A program made the position numbers and the translations under genes. The notes beneath the pieces are model-generated. The model was given only the letters and a program-made list of their open reading frames with translations. It made no database searches and was not told the origin of the DNA. DNA of 64,000 bases from Pseudomonas aestuarii (GTDB taxonomy: Bacteria; Pseudomonadota; Gammaproteobacteria; Pseudomonadales; Pseudomonadaceae), in contig NZ_JAQJZJ010000007.1 of the NCBI RefSeq assembly GCF_027988105.1, positions 124,001 through 188,000 of the forward strand, read 5' to 3'. Positions 9,251 through 17,806 of the stretch are shown here, piece after piece. Position 1 is the first letter of the stretch. Each line of letters opens with the position of its first letter.

Positions 9251-9385
9251 GGCGGGATTCGGCGTTACACCGATGCGAAAGCCTTACGGAGCCGTGGTGA
9301 GGTGTTTCGCGTATCGTCCTGAGTGTTTTTTCGCGCAGGAGTGTGGGTGTTTATGTCGGCCAGTGCTATTGCCGTTCAGCAGGCA

Positions 9386-9418
9386 CAAAAAAACGAGCCC
9401 CGCTTGTGCGGGGCTCGT
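9386..9418 (-). terminator. Intrinsic terminator of the cold-shock gene
   Basis: Perfect arms ACGAGCCCC (9393-9401) and GGGGCTCGT (9410-9418). On the minus strand the hairpin is followed by seven U residues. It lies 21 bp beyond the stop of the cold-shock gene. Confidence 0.92.
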
Positions 9419-9439
9419 CTCTTGAACAGGTCAGGAAGC

Positions 9440-9652
9440 TTAAGCTACCTGTACCTCTTCAGCTTGCATACCTTTCTGACCGCGTGCGGCCACATAGGTA
9501 ACGGTTTGGCCTTCTTTCAGGCTTTTGAAACCGTCGCTCTGGATAGCTTTGAAATGAACGAACAGATCATCGCCGCCGTTAGTCGGGGTAATGAAGCCGA
9601 AGCCCTTTTCATCGTTGAACCATTTGACGGTGCCAGTTTCGCGGTTAGCCAT
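9440..9652 (-). CDS. Cold-shock protein, CspA family
   Basis: A 70-residue single cold-shock domain that binds single-stranded RNA/DNA and melts RNA secondary structure. It begins [16 protein letters not shown] (RNP1 KGFGFI), then DLFVHF (RNP2), and ends [13 protein letters not shown], close to the cold-shock proteins usual in Pseudomonas. The upstream region is AT-rich compared with its surroundings and could be a long structured leader, as cold-shock genes often have. A strong terminator follows. Confidence 0.97.
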   Translation of the reverse strand: MANRETGTVKWFNDEKGFGFITPTNGGDDLFVHFKAIQSDGFKSLKEGQTVTYVAARGQKGMQAEEVQVA

Positions 9653-10555
9653 GATGTATCTCTTATTGAATCGATGCGGATTGCAGTACTAGAAATACCG
9701 CAGGAGGGTGATTAACGCAATGATTTTTCGGTATTCAGTGGCTTTGAGTGGAAATTAATCCTCGCCGATTGTTCTGCAAGATCTCGCTTAATCCGTCGAT
9801 GTTCGTTGTTTTTAAACCTGTTATCCGGTTTTTTGCCCATATATCGACGAAGTTATCTGTTGTGTGGTCGGTCGGACGCTCTCGGGCCTCTGATACGCCC
9901 GAGTGGCGGCGCCCCGAACCCCGGATGCAGCCGCTCAATGACGCGGAGGCAGTTTATGAAGCTGTTTTCAACGCGCTTTGCGGACTCTCGGATCAGTCAA
10001 CGGTGCCGCTGGGGTGGCCAGAGTGAGTCAAGTCAGTGAGTGGCATTTCCGTGGCCCGTATCTGCTTCGGGTTGCCGGTATAGCTGTCGAACTGCCCTGG
10101 ATCATTATCGCTTGCGCTTGTTCGGGTATCTTTTGGGGCACGGCATCCAAGCAAGGGTCTACCACTTATGCTCGATCGGCCTATTCAGGCAGTCGATGTC
10201 GTCATTACCGGCTTTGGCAATTCCGATGCGAAGCTACTCGCGGAAGTTTCCAAGGTCGTCGACGCTTCCTGCGGCACCGGGCAGGCCCTTGTGTCTGCCC
10301 GATGATGACGTCGATGGTCGGGGGCTGTTCGAGTGGGCTGCTGGTTGATGGACCGAGGGTGTCGCCGGTTGGATCCCGCAAGGGCGCTACGTTCAAGGCG
10401 CTGCGGGCATGTATTCGCTTCACGCAACACAAGAACCTCGACCTGCCGCCGCAGCTGACAAGGGGGTAAGCGTCAGGATGTTCCCTGCGAGCAGCTATGT
10501 GGTGTGTTCAGCTGCTTTGCCTGGCCGTTCATCTAACCTGTAAAGGTGGATCAAG
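9653..10555. other. Gene-poor stretch upstream of the cold-shock gene
   Basis: The first ~200 bases are the AT-rich leader/promoter region of the minus-strand cold-shock gene. Beyond that only fragmentary frames exist. The longest, 9978-10469 on the plus strand, has a composition unlike its neighbours and no recognisable domain. A 45-codon frame from ATG 10168 (MLDRPIQAVDVVITGFGNSD...) has protein-like composition but ends abruptly. I read the stretch as decayed sequence and do not call a gene. Confidence 0.5.
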
Positions 10556-10633
10556 ATGATGGTCAAGATTCTCGATACTGGCTGTAAGAAGTGCGTGAGC
10601 CTGAGTGAGAACACCCGCTTTGGCGATCGATGA
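10556..10633 (+). pseudogene. Truncated thioredoxin-like (redox disulfide) gene remnant
   Basis: A 25-codon frame from ATG 10556, with AAGGTGG upstream, encodes MMVKILDTGCKKCVSLSENT, then RFGDR and a stop. This matches the N-terminus of small thioredoxin-fold redox-disulfide proteins, including the CxxC active site (TGCKKC). Such proteins are about 75-80 residues; the rest is missing, with a stop after residue 25. I infer a 5' remnant of a deleted or decayed gene. Confidence 0.6.
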
Positions 10634-10767
10634 TCGAGTGGTGTCGGTGGGCTAGGGGCTGACCTGCGGTGAAATAGCGACTCTTTGTGCAAGCCCGCCG
10701 ATGCCGATCGCCGGCTAGCGCAGAGTGAGCATGGTCTAGCCATCAACCAGTAGGGGAGTGCGACGAG

Positions 10768-11721
10768 TTGGAATTCAAGGATTACTACCAGGTTCTCGGT
10801 CTGGACAAGAGCGCCAGTGAGGATGAGATCAAGAAGTCCTACCGCAAGCTGGCGCGCAAATACCATCCGGATGTAAGCAAGGAGGCGGATGCCGAACTGC
10901 GCATGAAGGAGGTCAATGAGGCCTACGCGGTACTTGGCGACCTGGAAAAGCGCGCGGCCTACGATCAGCTCGGTGGTGGTTATCGGGATGGTCAGCAATT
11001 CCAGCCGCCACCGAATTGGGACGCCGGCTTCGAGTTTTCCGGTGCCGACTTCTCCGGCGCCGACATGGGCGACTTCAGCGACTTTTTTGCCAACCTGTTT
11101 GGGCACGCTGCTGCCGGCCGGGCAGGGCGCGGTGGGCGTGCCGGGCCGCGTCCAAGGCGCGGTGAGGATCATCACGCCAAGATCGTCATCGACCTGCGTG
11201 ATGCCTATCAGGGCGCGCCCCGCACCATCACCCTGCGTGGCGCACGGGCCGACGCCCAGGGCCGCGTGAGCATGCAGGAGCATAACCTCACCGTGCAGAT
11301 CCCCAAGGGCGTCAAGGAAGGCCAGCACATCCGCCTTGCCGGCCAAGGCAGCCCGGGTAGCGATGGCAGCGCGGCGGGGGATTTGTTCTTGGAGGTGCAC
11401 TTCAAGCAGGACCCGCACTACCGTGTGGACGGTCGCGATGTCTACGAGACCCTGCCGGTCACGCCGTGGGAAGCGGCGTTGGGCGCCAGCATCGAGGCGC
11501 CCACCCCATCGGGCAAGGTGCAGGTGAAAATACCTGCCAATTCGCAAGGTGGCCGCAAGTTACGCCTCAAGGGCCGCGGCATTCCCGGCGAGCCGGCGGG
11601 TGATCTGTATCTGTTGCTGGAGATCGTGCTGCCGCCGGCCGATAGCGAAAAGGCGCGTCAGCTCTACGAAATGATGGCGCGGGAGATGGCGTTCAACCCG
11701 CGCCTGGCCATGGGAGTCTGA
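10768..11721 (+). CDS. cbpA: DnaJ-family co-chaperone CbpA
   Basis: The 317-residue co-chaperone stimulates the DnaK ATPase and binds curved DNA in E. coli. The N-terminal J domain has HPD at residues 33-35. A Gly/Phe-rich linker follows ([18 protein letters not shown]), then two C-terminal substrate-binding domains ([32 protein letters not shown]). There is no zinc-finger region, so this is CbpA rather than DnaJ. The start is TTG 10768 with AGGGGAG at 10751-10757, which fits the MEFKDYYQ N-terminus. cbpM follows after 3 bp. Confidence 0.93.
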   Translation: MEFKDYYQVLGLDKSASEDEIKKSYRKLARKYHPDVSKEADAELRMKEVNEAYAVLGDLEKRAAYDQLGGGYRDGQQFQPPPNWDAGFEFSGADFSGADMGDFSDFFANLFGHAAAGRAGRGGRAGPRPRRGEDHHAKIVIDLRDAYQGAPRTITLRGARADAQGRVSMQEHNLTVQIPKGVKEGQHIRLAGQGSPGSDGSAAGDLFLEVHFKQDPHYRVDGRDVYETLPVTPWEAALGASIEAPTPSGKVQVKIPANSQGGRKLRLKGRGIPGEPAGDLYLLLEIVLPPADSEKARQLYEMMAREMAFNPRLAMGV

Positions 11722-11724
11722 ACC

Positions 11725-12030
11725 ATGCCACACACTGAGATTGTCACCGGCGTTTTGCTGGATGAGGTCGCCCTCGACCTCGATGAACTGGCCCAGGCCT
11801 GTTCGGTCGATGCACTGTGGATCGTCGAGCGGATCGAGGCGGGGTTGCTCTGCGAAGTCACTCAGCCGCAGCGCTTCAGCAGTGCCGAGTTGCTCCGCGC
11901 CCGGCGCCTGCTGGCGATCGAGCGAGATTTTGATGCCAACCCCGAACTGGCCGCCCTGGTGGTGGATTTGATCGAGGAGGTGGGGCGCCTCAAGGCTCGG
12001 CTGAGGAAAGCCGGCATCGACGAAAAGTAG
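11725..12030 (+). CDS. cbpM: Chaperone modulator CbpM
   Basis: The 101-residue MerR-like protein inhibits CbpA by binding its J domain. It shows the N-terminal winged-helix-like part (LDELAQACSVDALWIVERIEAG), the family segment RARRLLAIERDFDANPELA and a C-terminal coiled helix (LIEEVGRLKARLRKAG). It starts 3 bp after cbpA and is co-transcribed with it. Confidence 0.93.
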   Translation: MPHTEIVTGVLLDEVALDLDELAQACSVDALWIVERIEAGLLCEVTQPQRFSSAELLRARRLLAIERDFDANPELAALVVDLIEEVGRLKARLRKAGIDEK

Positions 12031-12139
12031 CCGTGGCTGGCATACCCGAACGCAGGCGCGCACTCGCTCGCCCTATGGTTCATCAGCTTGATCGTCCTGC
12101 GCCGAATTCAGTCATGCAATAGTTATGGGGAGAGTCAAC

Positions 12140-12259
12140 GTGAAGGCCGTCCAGGTAGTCAATTCTGCGCGCGACGCAGTGATCCTTCGGTGCAGGCAGG
12201 AGCCGCAGGGCAGTCAGGGTCTGTATGCGCTGCCGCACTCGGAAGAGGTTCTGCCATGA
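12140..12259 (+). CDS. Possible 39-codon leader ORF before acr3
   Basis: A GTG-initiated frame of 39 codons, preceded by GGGGAG at 12127-12132. It encodes [18 protein letters not shown] and ends SEEVLP. Its TGA overlaps the acr3 ATG by 4 bp (ATGA), the same coupling used by real gene pairs in this window. The one-base shift between its stop and the acr3 start would couple translation. No homology is recognised. It may be a regulatory leader peptide, a remnant of a larger gene, or chance. Confidence 0.35.
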   Translation: MKAVQVVNSARDAVILRCRQEPQGSQGLYALPHSEEVLP

Positions 12260-13416
12260 GTACAAGACAGCCTATCGGCTTTTTCGAACGCTATCTGTCG
12301 GTCTGGGTCGCGCTCTGCATCGTTACCGGCATTGGCCTGGGCAGTCTGTTGCCGCAGCTGTTCCAGACCATGGCCGGTTATGAGTACGGTTCGGTCAACT
12401 TCATAGTCGCGGTGCTGATCTGGCTGATGGTCTACCCGATGATGGTGTCGGTGGATTTCTCCAGCCTCAAGCGCATTCATGAACGGCCCAAGGGGCTGAT
12501 CATCACCCTGACGGTCAATTGGCTGATCAAGCCCTTCACCATGGCGGGCCTGGGGGTGGTGTTCTTTCACTACTTGTTTGTCGACCTGATCGATCCGGCT
12601 GACGCCAGCCAATATATCGCCGGCTTGATCCTGCTCGGCGCCGCGCCCTGTACCGCCATGGTATTCGTCTGGTCGCAACTGACCCGTGGCGACGCCACCT
12701 ACACCCTGGTGCAGGTGGCGCTGAACGACGTGATCATGATCTTCGCCTTCGCGCCCCTGGTCGCCCTGCTGCTCGGGGTCACCGACATCGAGGTGCCTTG
12801 GGCAACATTGCTGCTGTCCGTCGGACTCTACGTGTTGATCCCGCTGATCGCCGGGGTGATCACCCGGCTGAAACTCAGTGCCGATGCTGGCAGCGCCGTG
12901 GAGGCCGAACAGGCGGTCTCGCGTTTCACCGCTCGGGTGAAGCCTCTGTCGGTGCTCGGACTGCTGGGTACGGTGGTGCTGCTGTTTGGTTTTCAGGGGC
13001 CGATCATTCTGGATAAGCCGGTACTGATTGCCTTGATTACTGTGCCCTTGCTGATTCAGTCCTACGGCATTTTCGCCATTGCCTATGTGGCGGCACGCGC
13101 CTGGAAAGTGCCCTTCAATGTGGCGGCTCCCTGCGCCCTGATCGGCACCTCGAATTTCTTCGAGCTGGCGGTCGCCGTGGCGATCGGCTTGTTCGGTCTC
13201 AATTCCGGCGCTGCCCTGGTCACGGTGGTTGGCGTGCTGGTGGAAGTGCCGGTGATGTTGTCGCTGGTTGCCTTCGCCAATCGAACCCGGGGCTGGTTCC
13301 CGCAGCCGGCGCCCACCTGCGCTACGGCAACTGCATCACAATCTGCAGGACCCCAGGCAGGACAGGCGCGGCCCTCCGGGGCACCTGTCAGCCAATCCCC
13401 GCCACGCGGAAACTGA
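12256..13416 (+). CDS. acr3: ACR3-type arsenite efflux permease
   Basis: A 386-residue inner-membrane permease with about ten hydrophobic helices that extrudes arsenite using the proton gradient. The conserved thiolate lies in [12 protein letters not shown] at residue 132, and the family glutamate segment [11 protein letters not shown] is present near residue 300. I start at ATG 12256 ([17 protein letters not shown]), where homology begins; the frame is open upstream but reads as low-complexity sequence. After the last helix there is a tail of about 35 residues rich in Gln, Ala, Pro and Ser that typical ACR3 proteins (~350 residues) lack. The ATP-grasp gene starts one base after its stop. Confidence 0.92.
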   Translation: MSTRQPIGFFERYLSVWVALCIVTGIGLGSLLPQLFQTMAGYEYGSVNFIVAVLIWLMVYPMMVSVDFSSLKRIHERPKGLIITLTVNWLIKPFTMAGLGVVFFHYLFVDLIDPADASQYIAGLILLGAAPCTAMVFVWSQLTRGDATYTLVQVALNDVIMIFAFAPLVALLLGVTDIEVPWATLLLSVGLYVLIPLIAGVITRLKLSADAGSAVEAEQAVSRFTARVKPLSVLGLLGTVVLLFGFQGPIILDKPVLIALITVPLLIQSYGIFAIAYVAARAWKVPFNVAAPCALIGTSNFFELAVAVAIGLFGLNSGAALVTVVGVLVEVPVMLSLVAFANRTRGWFPQPAPTCATATASQSAGPQAGQARPSGAPVSQSPPRGN

Positions 13417-13417
13417 T

Positions 13418-14803
13418 ATGACCAAGCCGCTGATCCCCCTGTGTGAAAACGATGCGAACGATCTCTCGACCGCTGCCGCTGCCGCTGCCGCTGCCGCTGC
13501 CGCTGCGGCAGCCCTGGCCGGGGTCTCGACCGAGACACTGAACAGCAGCTGCTTCTGCATCAGTCTGGACGGCGAGGCGTTGCGCGGCGCTCTGGAGTCG
13601 ACACTGGGCCAGCCCGGCCTGTCCGAACTGGTGCAGCAGCGTTGTCCCTATCTGTTCGCCGCCCATCCAGTGTTTATCGCCCCGGCGCACTTGCAGCGCA
13701 TGGCCGGGGTGATCCGCGCCATCGAGTCGGTGGTGGCCCTGCCGGCCTATCGCGAATTGGTGTTGGCCCGTTCGCCGGCCATCGCGCGGCATGCGCCGGG
13801 CGGCGCCATGGGTGTGTTCTTCGGCTACGACTTCCATGTCACCGAGGGCGGTTTCGGCCTGATCGAGATCAACAGCAATGCCGGCGGAGCCATGCTCAAC
13901 GCCGTGCTGGCGCGGGCGCAGCAGGCCTGCTGCCCGGCCATCGAACAGCTGCTGCCAGCGGCGTTGCGGGCCGAGACCCTGGAGGCTGGGATCATCGCCA
14001 TGTTCCAGCAGGAATGGGCCCTGGCCGGTCATGCGCGGCCGCTGCGCAGCATTGCGATTGTCGACGAGGCGCCCGAACAGCAGTACCTGTACCCGGAGTT
14101 TCTGCTGTTCCAACAGTTGTTCCAGCGCCATGGCTTGCAGGCGGTGATCGTCGACCCGGCCGAGTTGAGCTTGAAGGATGGTGTGCTCTGGCATGGCGAA
14201 CTGGCCATCGACCTGGTCTACAACCGCCTGACCGATTTCGCCCTCGACGCCCCGGCCAACGCCACATTGCGCCAGGCCTACCTTGAGCACGCCAGCGTGC
14301 TCACGCCGCACCCGCAAGCCCATGCCCTGTATGCCGACAAACGCAACCTGGCGCTGCTCTGCGATGTCGAGCACTTGCAGGCGCTGGATGTGCCCCAGGC
14401 CACTCAGGAATTGCTGCTGGCGGCCATTCCGCATACCGAGGTCGTGGATCCGGCCAATGCCGAGCGCCTGTGGCGCGAGCGCAAGCAGCTGTTTTTCAAA
14501 CCCTGCGCCGGTTATGGCAGTCGCGCGGCCTACCGTGGCGACAAACTGACCCAGCGCGTCTGGCAGGAAATTCTCGCTGGCGACTACGTGGCCCAGGCCC
14601 TGGTGCTGCCGGGGCAGCGAGTGATGGCCAGCGATTCCCCAGCGCTGAAGTTCGATCTGCGTGCTTACGCCTACGACGGCTCGGTGCAGTGGGTGGCGGC
14701 GCGCCTGTACCAGGGCCAGACCACCAACTTTCGCACCCCGGGCGGCGGCTTTGCCCCGGTCTATCCGGCGCCGCAGTCGGGTTGTACGCCGGGCTGTAAC
14801 TGA
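13418..14803 (+). CDS. Circularly permuted ATP-grasp enzyme, arsenic-locus
   Basis: A 461-residue protein of unknown function encoded one base after acr3. ATP-grasp landmarks occur in permuted order. A metal-binding segment with E150 and N152 (GLIEINSNAGGAML) comes first. The lysine/glycine-rich ATP loop follows at K361 (FFKPCAGYGSRAAYRGDK). Then come DYVAQALVLPGQ, a FDLRAYAYDG strand and a final TTNFRTPGGGF. ATP-grasp enzymes ligate carboxylates to amines or thiols via acyl-phosphate. The N-terminus carries 14 alanines encoded by a hexamer repeat, then CFC; the C-terminus ends CTPGC-N, so thiol chemistry or As(III) binding is conceivable but unproven. Its stop abuts the arsJ stop. Confidence 0.75.
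   Translation: MTKPLIPLCENDANDLSTAAAAAAAAAAAAAALAGVSTETLNSSCFCISLDGEALRGALESTLGQPGLSELVQQRCPYLFAAHPVFIAPAHLQRMAGVIRAIESVVALPAYRELVLARSPAIARHAPGGAMGVFFGYDFHVTEGGFGLIEINSNAGGAMLNAVLARAQQACCPAIEQLLPAALRAETLEAGIIAMFQQEWALAGHARPLRSIAIVDEAPEQQYLYPEFLLFQQLFQRHGLQAVIVDPAELSLKDGVLWHGELAIDLVYNRLTDFALDAPANATLRQAYLEHASVLTPHPQAHALYADKRNLALLCDVEHLQALDVPQATQELLLAAIPHTEVVDPANAERLWRERKQLFFKPCAGYGSRAAYRGDKLTQRVWQEILAGDYVAQALVLPGQRVMASDSPALKFDLRAYAYDGSVQWVAARLYQGQTTNFRTPGGGFAPVYPAPQSGCTPGCN
13472..13504 (+). repeat. (GCTGCC)5 microsatellite encoding polyalanine
   Basis: Five perfect GCTGCC units followed by one more GCT, coding for alternate Ala codons in the N-terminus of the ATP-grasp protein. Each unit adds two alanines without changing frame. 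Confidence 0.95.
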
Positions 14804-16033
14804 TCAGACGGCAGGGGATGGTTCGGCATGCTTGGGCAGGCCCAGGGAAATCAGCGCAGCGAGCAGAACGAAGGCCGAGGACAGCCACAGGCAGGCTTGC
14901 AGGCCATAAGCCTGATAGACCCAACCTGACAGCAGGGTGCCGAGCAGCCGGCCCAAAGCGTTGGACATGTAATAGAAGCCCACGTCCAGCGACACGCCAT
15001 CTTCCTTGGCGTAACTGACGATCAGGTAGCTGTGCAGCGAAGAGTTCACCGCGAACAGCGCACCGAACAGCAGCAGGCCGCCGAGCAGCACCCAGTGCGC
15101 CGACCAGCCGCCGTACAGCCCCAGGGCGATGGCCGCCGGCAGGCCCGCCAGCGAGGCGGCCCAGACAAATGCGGCGCGCCCGTCCGGCACCTGGCCACGG
15201 GCTTTGCCGGTTATGGCGGGTGCGCAGGACTGCACGATGCCGTAGCCGATCACCCAGGCGGCGAGAAAACCACCGACCATCCAGAAATCCCAGCCCAATA
15301 CACTGGACAGGTACACCGGCAGTGCCACCACGAACCAGACATCGCGCGCGCCGAACAGAAACAGGCGTGCGGCCGACAGGCTATTGATCGCCCGGCTTTT
15401 CGAGAGGATGTCGCGGAACCGGGGTTTGGCCTTGGCCTTGCCCAGGTCCTTTTTCAGCAGGAGCAGACTGGCCAGCCAGATCAGCGCCAGCAGCGCGGCC
15501 ATGGCCAGCACCGCGCCGGCGAAGCCGAGCAGGGCGAGGAGGGCGCCGCCGAGGAAAAAGCCGACGCCCTTGAGCGCATTCTTCGAGCCGGTCAGCAGCG
15601 CCACCCACTTGTACAGGGTGCTTTGCTGATTGTCCGGTACCAGCAGTTTGATCGAGCTCTTGGCGCTCATCTTGTTCAGGTCTTTGGCGATGCCCGACAT
15701 GGCCTGCGCGCCCATCACCCAGGGGATGGTCAGCCAGGGGGCCGGTACCGTGAGCATCAGCAAGGCGGCCACCTGCAGGCCCAGGCCGATATTCATGGTG
15801 CGGTTCAGGCCCAGGCGGGCGCCCAGGTAGCCACCGATCAGGTTGGTGATCACACCGAAGATTTCATAGAACAGAAACAGCGTGGCGATCTGCAGCGGCG
15901 TATAGCCGAGGCTGTGGAAATGCAGCACCACCAACATGCGCAACGCACCGTCGGTGAGGGTGAAGGCCCAGTAGTTGCCGGTCACCAGCAGGTATTGACG
16001 GACTTCTGGAGTCAGGCGGGTCAAGGCGTGCAT
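14804..16033 (-). CDS. arsJ: ArsJ organoarsenical (1-arseno-3-phosphoglycerate) exporter
   Basis: A 409-residue MFS-type permease with about 12 membrane helices. It begins MHALTRLTPEVRQYLLVTGN and contains the ArsJ-like segment YWAFTLTDGALRMLVVLHF. In the known pathway a dedicated GAPDH makes 1-arseno-3-phosphoglycerate from arsenate and glyceraldehyde-3-phosphate, and ArsJ exports it, giving arsenate resistance without reduction. The matching gapdh gene lies just upstream, as does arsR. I prefer ATG 16033; ATG 16054 in frame is an alternative and neither has a strong ribosome-binding site. Its stop is immediately adjacent to the stop of the convergent ATP-grasp gene. Confidence 0.9.
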   Translation of the reverse strand: MHALTRLTPEVRQYLLVTGNYWAFTLTDGALRMLVVLHFHSLGYTPLQIATLFLFYEIFGVITNLIGGYLGARLGLNRTMNIGLGLQVAALLMLTVPAPWLTIPWVMGAQAMSGIAKDLNKMSAKSSIKLLVPDNQQSTLYKWVALLTGSKNALKGVGFFLGGALLALLGFAGAVLAMAALLALIWLASLLLLKKDLGKAKAKPRFRDILSKSRAINSLSAARLFLFGARDVWFVVALPVYLSSVLGWDFWMVGGFLAAWVIGYGIVQSCAPAITGKARGQVPDGRAAFVWAASLAGLPAAIALGLYGGWSAHWVLLGGLLLFGALFAVNSSLHSYLIVSYAKEDGVSLDVGFYYMSNALGRLLGTLLSGWVYQAYGLQACLWLSSAFVLLAALISLGLPKHAEPSPAV

Positions 16034-16085
16034 ATGGATTCTGCAAAGGACCATGAATTTGCAGGGCGGATAGGCCTCTGCGATT

Positions 16086-16109
16086 AGTGGGAGGGGCTTT
16101 AGCCGCGAT
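16086..16109 (+). repeat. REP-type element inside the arsR-gapdh-arsJ operon
   Basis: Reads AGTGGGAGGGGC followed by TTTAGCCGCGA, a common Pseudomonas REP form. A degenerate inverted partner (CCGCGGCTGAAGCGG) follows at about 16122-16137. It lies in the 137-bp gap between gapdh and arsJ. Confidence 0.7.
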
Positions 16110-16170
16110 CAGTGCGATGCCAGCCGCGGCTGAAGCGGAATGCCGCCCAGCCCCGCCCTCAAGTGACTTC

Positions 16171-17175
16171 TCAGCCCGCCATGCCGACCAGTCGCGCCAG
16201 CTCCACGGTGCGGTTGGCGTAGGCCCACTCGTTGTCGTACCAGGCGTACAGCTTCACCTGGGTGCCGTTGATCACCATGGTCGAGAGCGCATCGATGATC
16301 GAGGAGCGCGGGTCGGTGCGGTAGTCGATGGAGACCAGCGGGCGTTCCTCGTAGCCGAGGATGTCCTTCATGGAGCCGGCCGCCGCTGTCTTGAACAGGG
16401 CATTGACCTCATCCACGGTGGTAGCGCGCTCGACCTCGAACACACAGTCGGTCAGCGAGGCGTTGGCCAGCGGAACGCGCACGGCATGGCCGTTCAGCTT
16501 GCCGCGCAGCTCCGGGAAGATTTCCGCGATGGCCGTGGCCGAGCCGGTGCTGGTGGGGATCAGGCTCATGCCGCAGGCCCGCGCCCGGCGCAGGTCCTTG
16601 TGCGGCGCATCGAGGATGCTCTGGGTATTGGTCAGGTCATGGATGGTGGTGATCGAGCCGTGGCGGATGCCCAGGTGTTGGTGGATCACCTTGACCACCG
16701 GCGCCAGGCAGTTGGTGGTGCAGGATGCGGCGGTGACGATGCGGTGCAGCGCCGGGTCGAACAGGTCCTGGTTGACGCCCATGACGATATTCAGGGCGCC
16801 GGCTTCCTTCACCGGGGCGCTGACCACCACGCGCTTGACCCCTTGCTCCAGGTAGCCCGAAAGCACCGCGACCGTCTTCATCTTACCGCTGGCTTCGATC
16901 ACCAGATCGCAGCCCGACCAGTCGGTGTCGGCGATGGCCTTGTTGGCGCTGACCTTGACCCGCTTGCCGCCGATCAGGATGCAGTCGTCCGCGCTGCCCG
17001 CCTCATGCTGCCAGCGGCCGTGCACCGAGTCGAAATTGAGCAGGTGTGCGTGGGTCTCCGGGTTGCCGGCCGGGTCATTGATCTGCACGAACTCGAGCTC
17101 TGGCCAGTCCCAGGCGGCGCGCAAGGCCAGGCGGCCGATGCGACCGAAACCGTTGATGCCTACTTTGATGGTCAT
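16171..17175 (-). CDS. Arsenic-locus glyceraldehyde-3-phosphate dehydrogenase
   Basis: A 334-residue GAPDH with the NAD-binding start [14 protein letters not shown] and the active-site segment [11 protein letters not shown] with its catalytic cysteine. Full family length; start at ATG 17175 with AAGGAAG upstream. Located between arsR and arsJ, it most likely serves arsenate detoxification, using arsenate in place of phosphate to make the unstable 1-arseno-3-phosphoglycerate that ArsJ exports. It is therefore not the housekeeping glycolytic enzyme, although the chemistry is the same. Confidence 0.93.
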   Translation of the reverse strand: MTIKVGINGFGRIGRLALRAAWDWPELEFVQINDPAGNPETHAHLLNFDSVHGRWQHEAGSADDCILIGGKRVKVSANKAIADTDWSGCDLVIEASGKMKTVAVLSGYLEQGVKRVVVSAPVKEAGALNIVMGVNQDLFDPALHRIVTAASCTTNCLAPVVKVIHQHLGIRHGSITTIHDLTNTQSILDAPHKDLRRARACGMSLIPTSTGSATAIAEIFPELRGKLNGHAVRVPLANASLTDCVFEVERATTVDEVNALFKTAAAGSMKDILGYEERPLVSIDYRTDPRSSIIDALSTMVINGTQVKLYAWYDNEWAYANRTVELARLVGMAG

Positions 17176-17198
17176 GATGGCTTCCTTATGCAATGAAT

Positions 17199-17552
17199 TT
17201 AACGATCGGCGCCTGGAACACAGCGCCCACCCATGCCGTCGAGGCGCTTGGTGTCGGCGCTGAGCCATTGCTGGTTGGCGCCCAGGGTGGTGTCCAGCAC
17301 GGCGATCACCCAATCCGGCAGGTCGGGGTGCAGGCGGTAATACACCCATTGACCCTGCCGGCGGTCTGCCAGCAAGCCGCAGGTGCGCAATTGCGCCAGG
17401 TGACGGGAGATCTTGGGCTGGCTTTCATCAAGGGCACCGGTTAGCTCGCAGACACAGAGTTCCTCTGCAGCCGTGATCAGCAGCATCAGGCGGACGCGGG
17501 TTTCGTCAGCCAGGCATTTGAAAACGCCGGTCGGGTTCAGGTGTACGGCCAT
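17199..17552 (-). CDS. arsR: Arsenic-responsive repressor ArsR
   Basis: A 117-residue winged-helix metalloregulator. The family metal-sensing motif ELCVCEL is present with cysteines 33 and 35 at the start of the DNA-binding region ([21 protein letters not shown]), so As(III) binding should release DNA. Start ATG 17552 ([19 protein letters not shown]) is chosen because homology begins there; the frame stays open upstream to 17741 but crosses the promoter. First gene of the arsR-gapdh-arsJ operon, 23 bp before gapdh. Confidence 0.94.
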   Translation of the reverse strand: MAVHLNPTGVFKCLADETRVRLMLLITAAEELCVCELTGALDESQPKISRHLAQLRTCGLLADRRQGQWVYYRLHPDLPDWVIAVLDTTLGANQQWLSADTKRLDGMGGRCVPGADR

Positions 17553-17663
17553 TGCGGTTCTCAACGTTTGCTTGGATCTTGATGCGCTCATTACCCGCCC
17601 CGGCAGCCAAACAGCACCGGCGTTCGCTGGGTCGTCGCGCGACTCCCAATATATGGAAAAACG

Positions 17664-17692
17664 AATATACGTATAGCCGCATGTATCGTAAA
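17664..17692 (-). promoter_or_regulatory. arsR promoter with overlapping operator palindrome
   Basis: On the minus strand TTTACG (-35, 17687-17692) and TATATT (-10, 17664-17669) are separated by 17 bp. A perfect palindrome, TATACGTATA (17666-17675), overlaps the -10 and spacer, a position suited to ArsR repression. The region is markedly AT-rich for this genome. Confidence 0.6.
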
Positions 17693-17806
17693 GCCCGAGC
17701 GTTTCCCTGGTGTTGGCCACTGTTCGGTTCGCCAGCCGCACGCCAGTGGCAGGTATAGTGCGAGCAGTTAGCGGTTTTCCTCCAACAATTTAGCTCAAGC
17801 TCCCCC

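Noticed and set aside
9978..10469. 163-codon plus-strand frame
   Set aside because: No domain, irregular composition, no ribosome-binding site; part of the decayed stretch.
12088..12255. N-terminal extension of acr3 from an upstream start
   Set aside because: The added 56 residues are low-complexity, and homology to ACR3 starts at ATG 12256.
13388..14434. 348-codon minus-strand frame across the ATP-grasp gene
   Set aside because: Gln/Arg-rich product typical of antisense frames; the plus frame has catalytic blocks.
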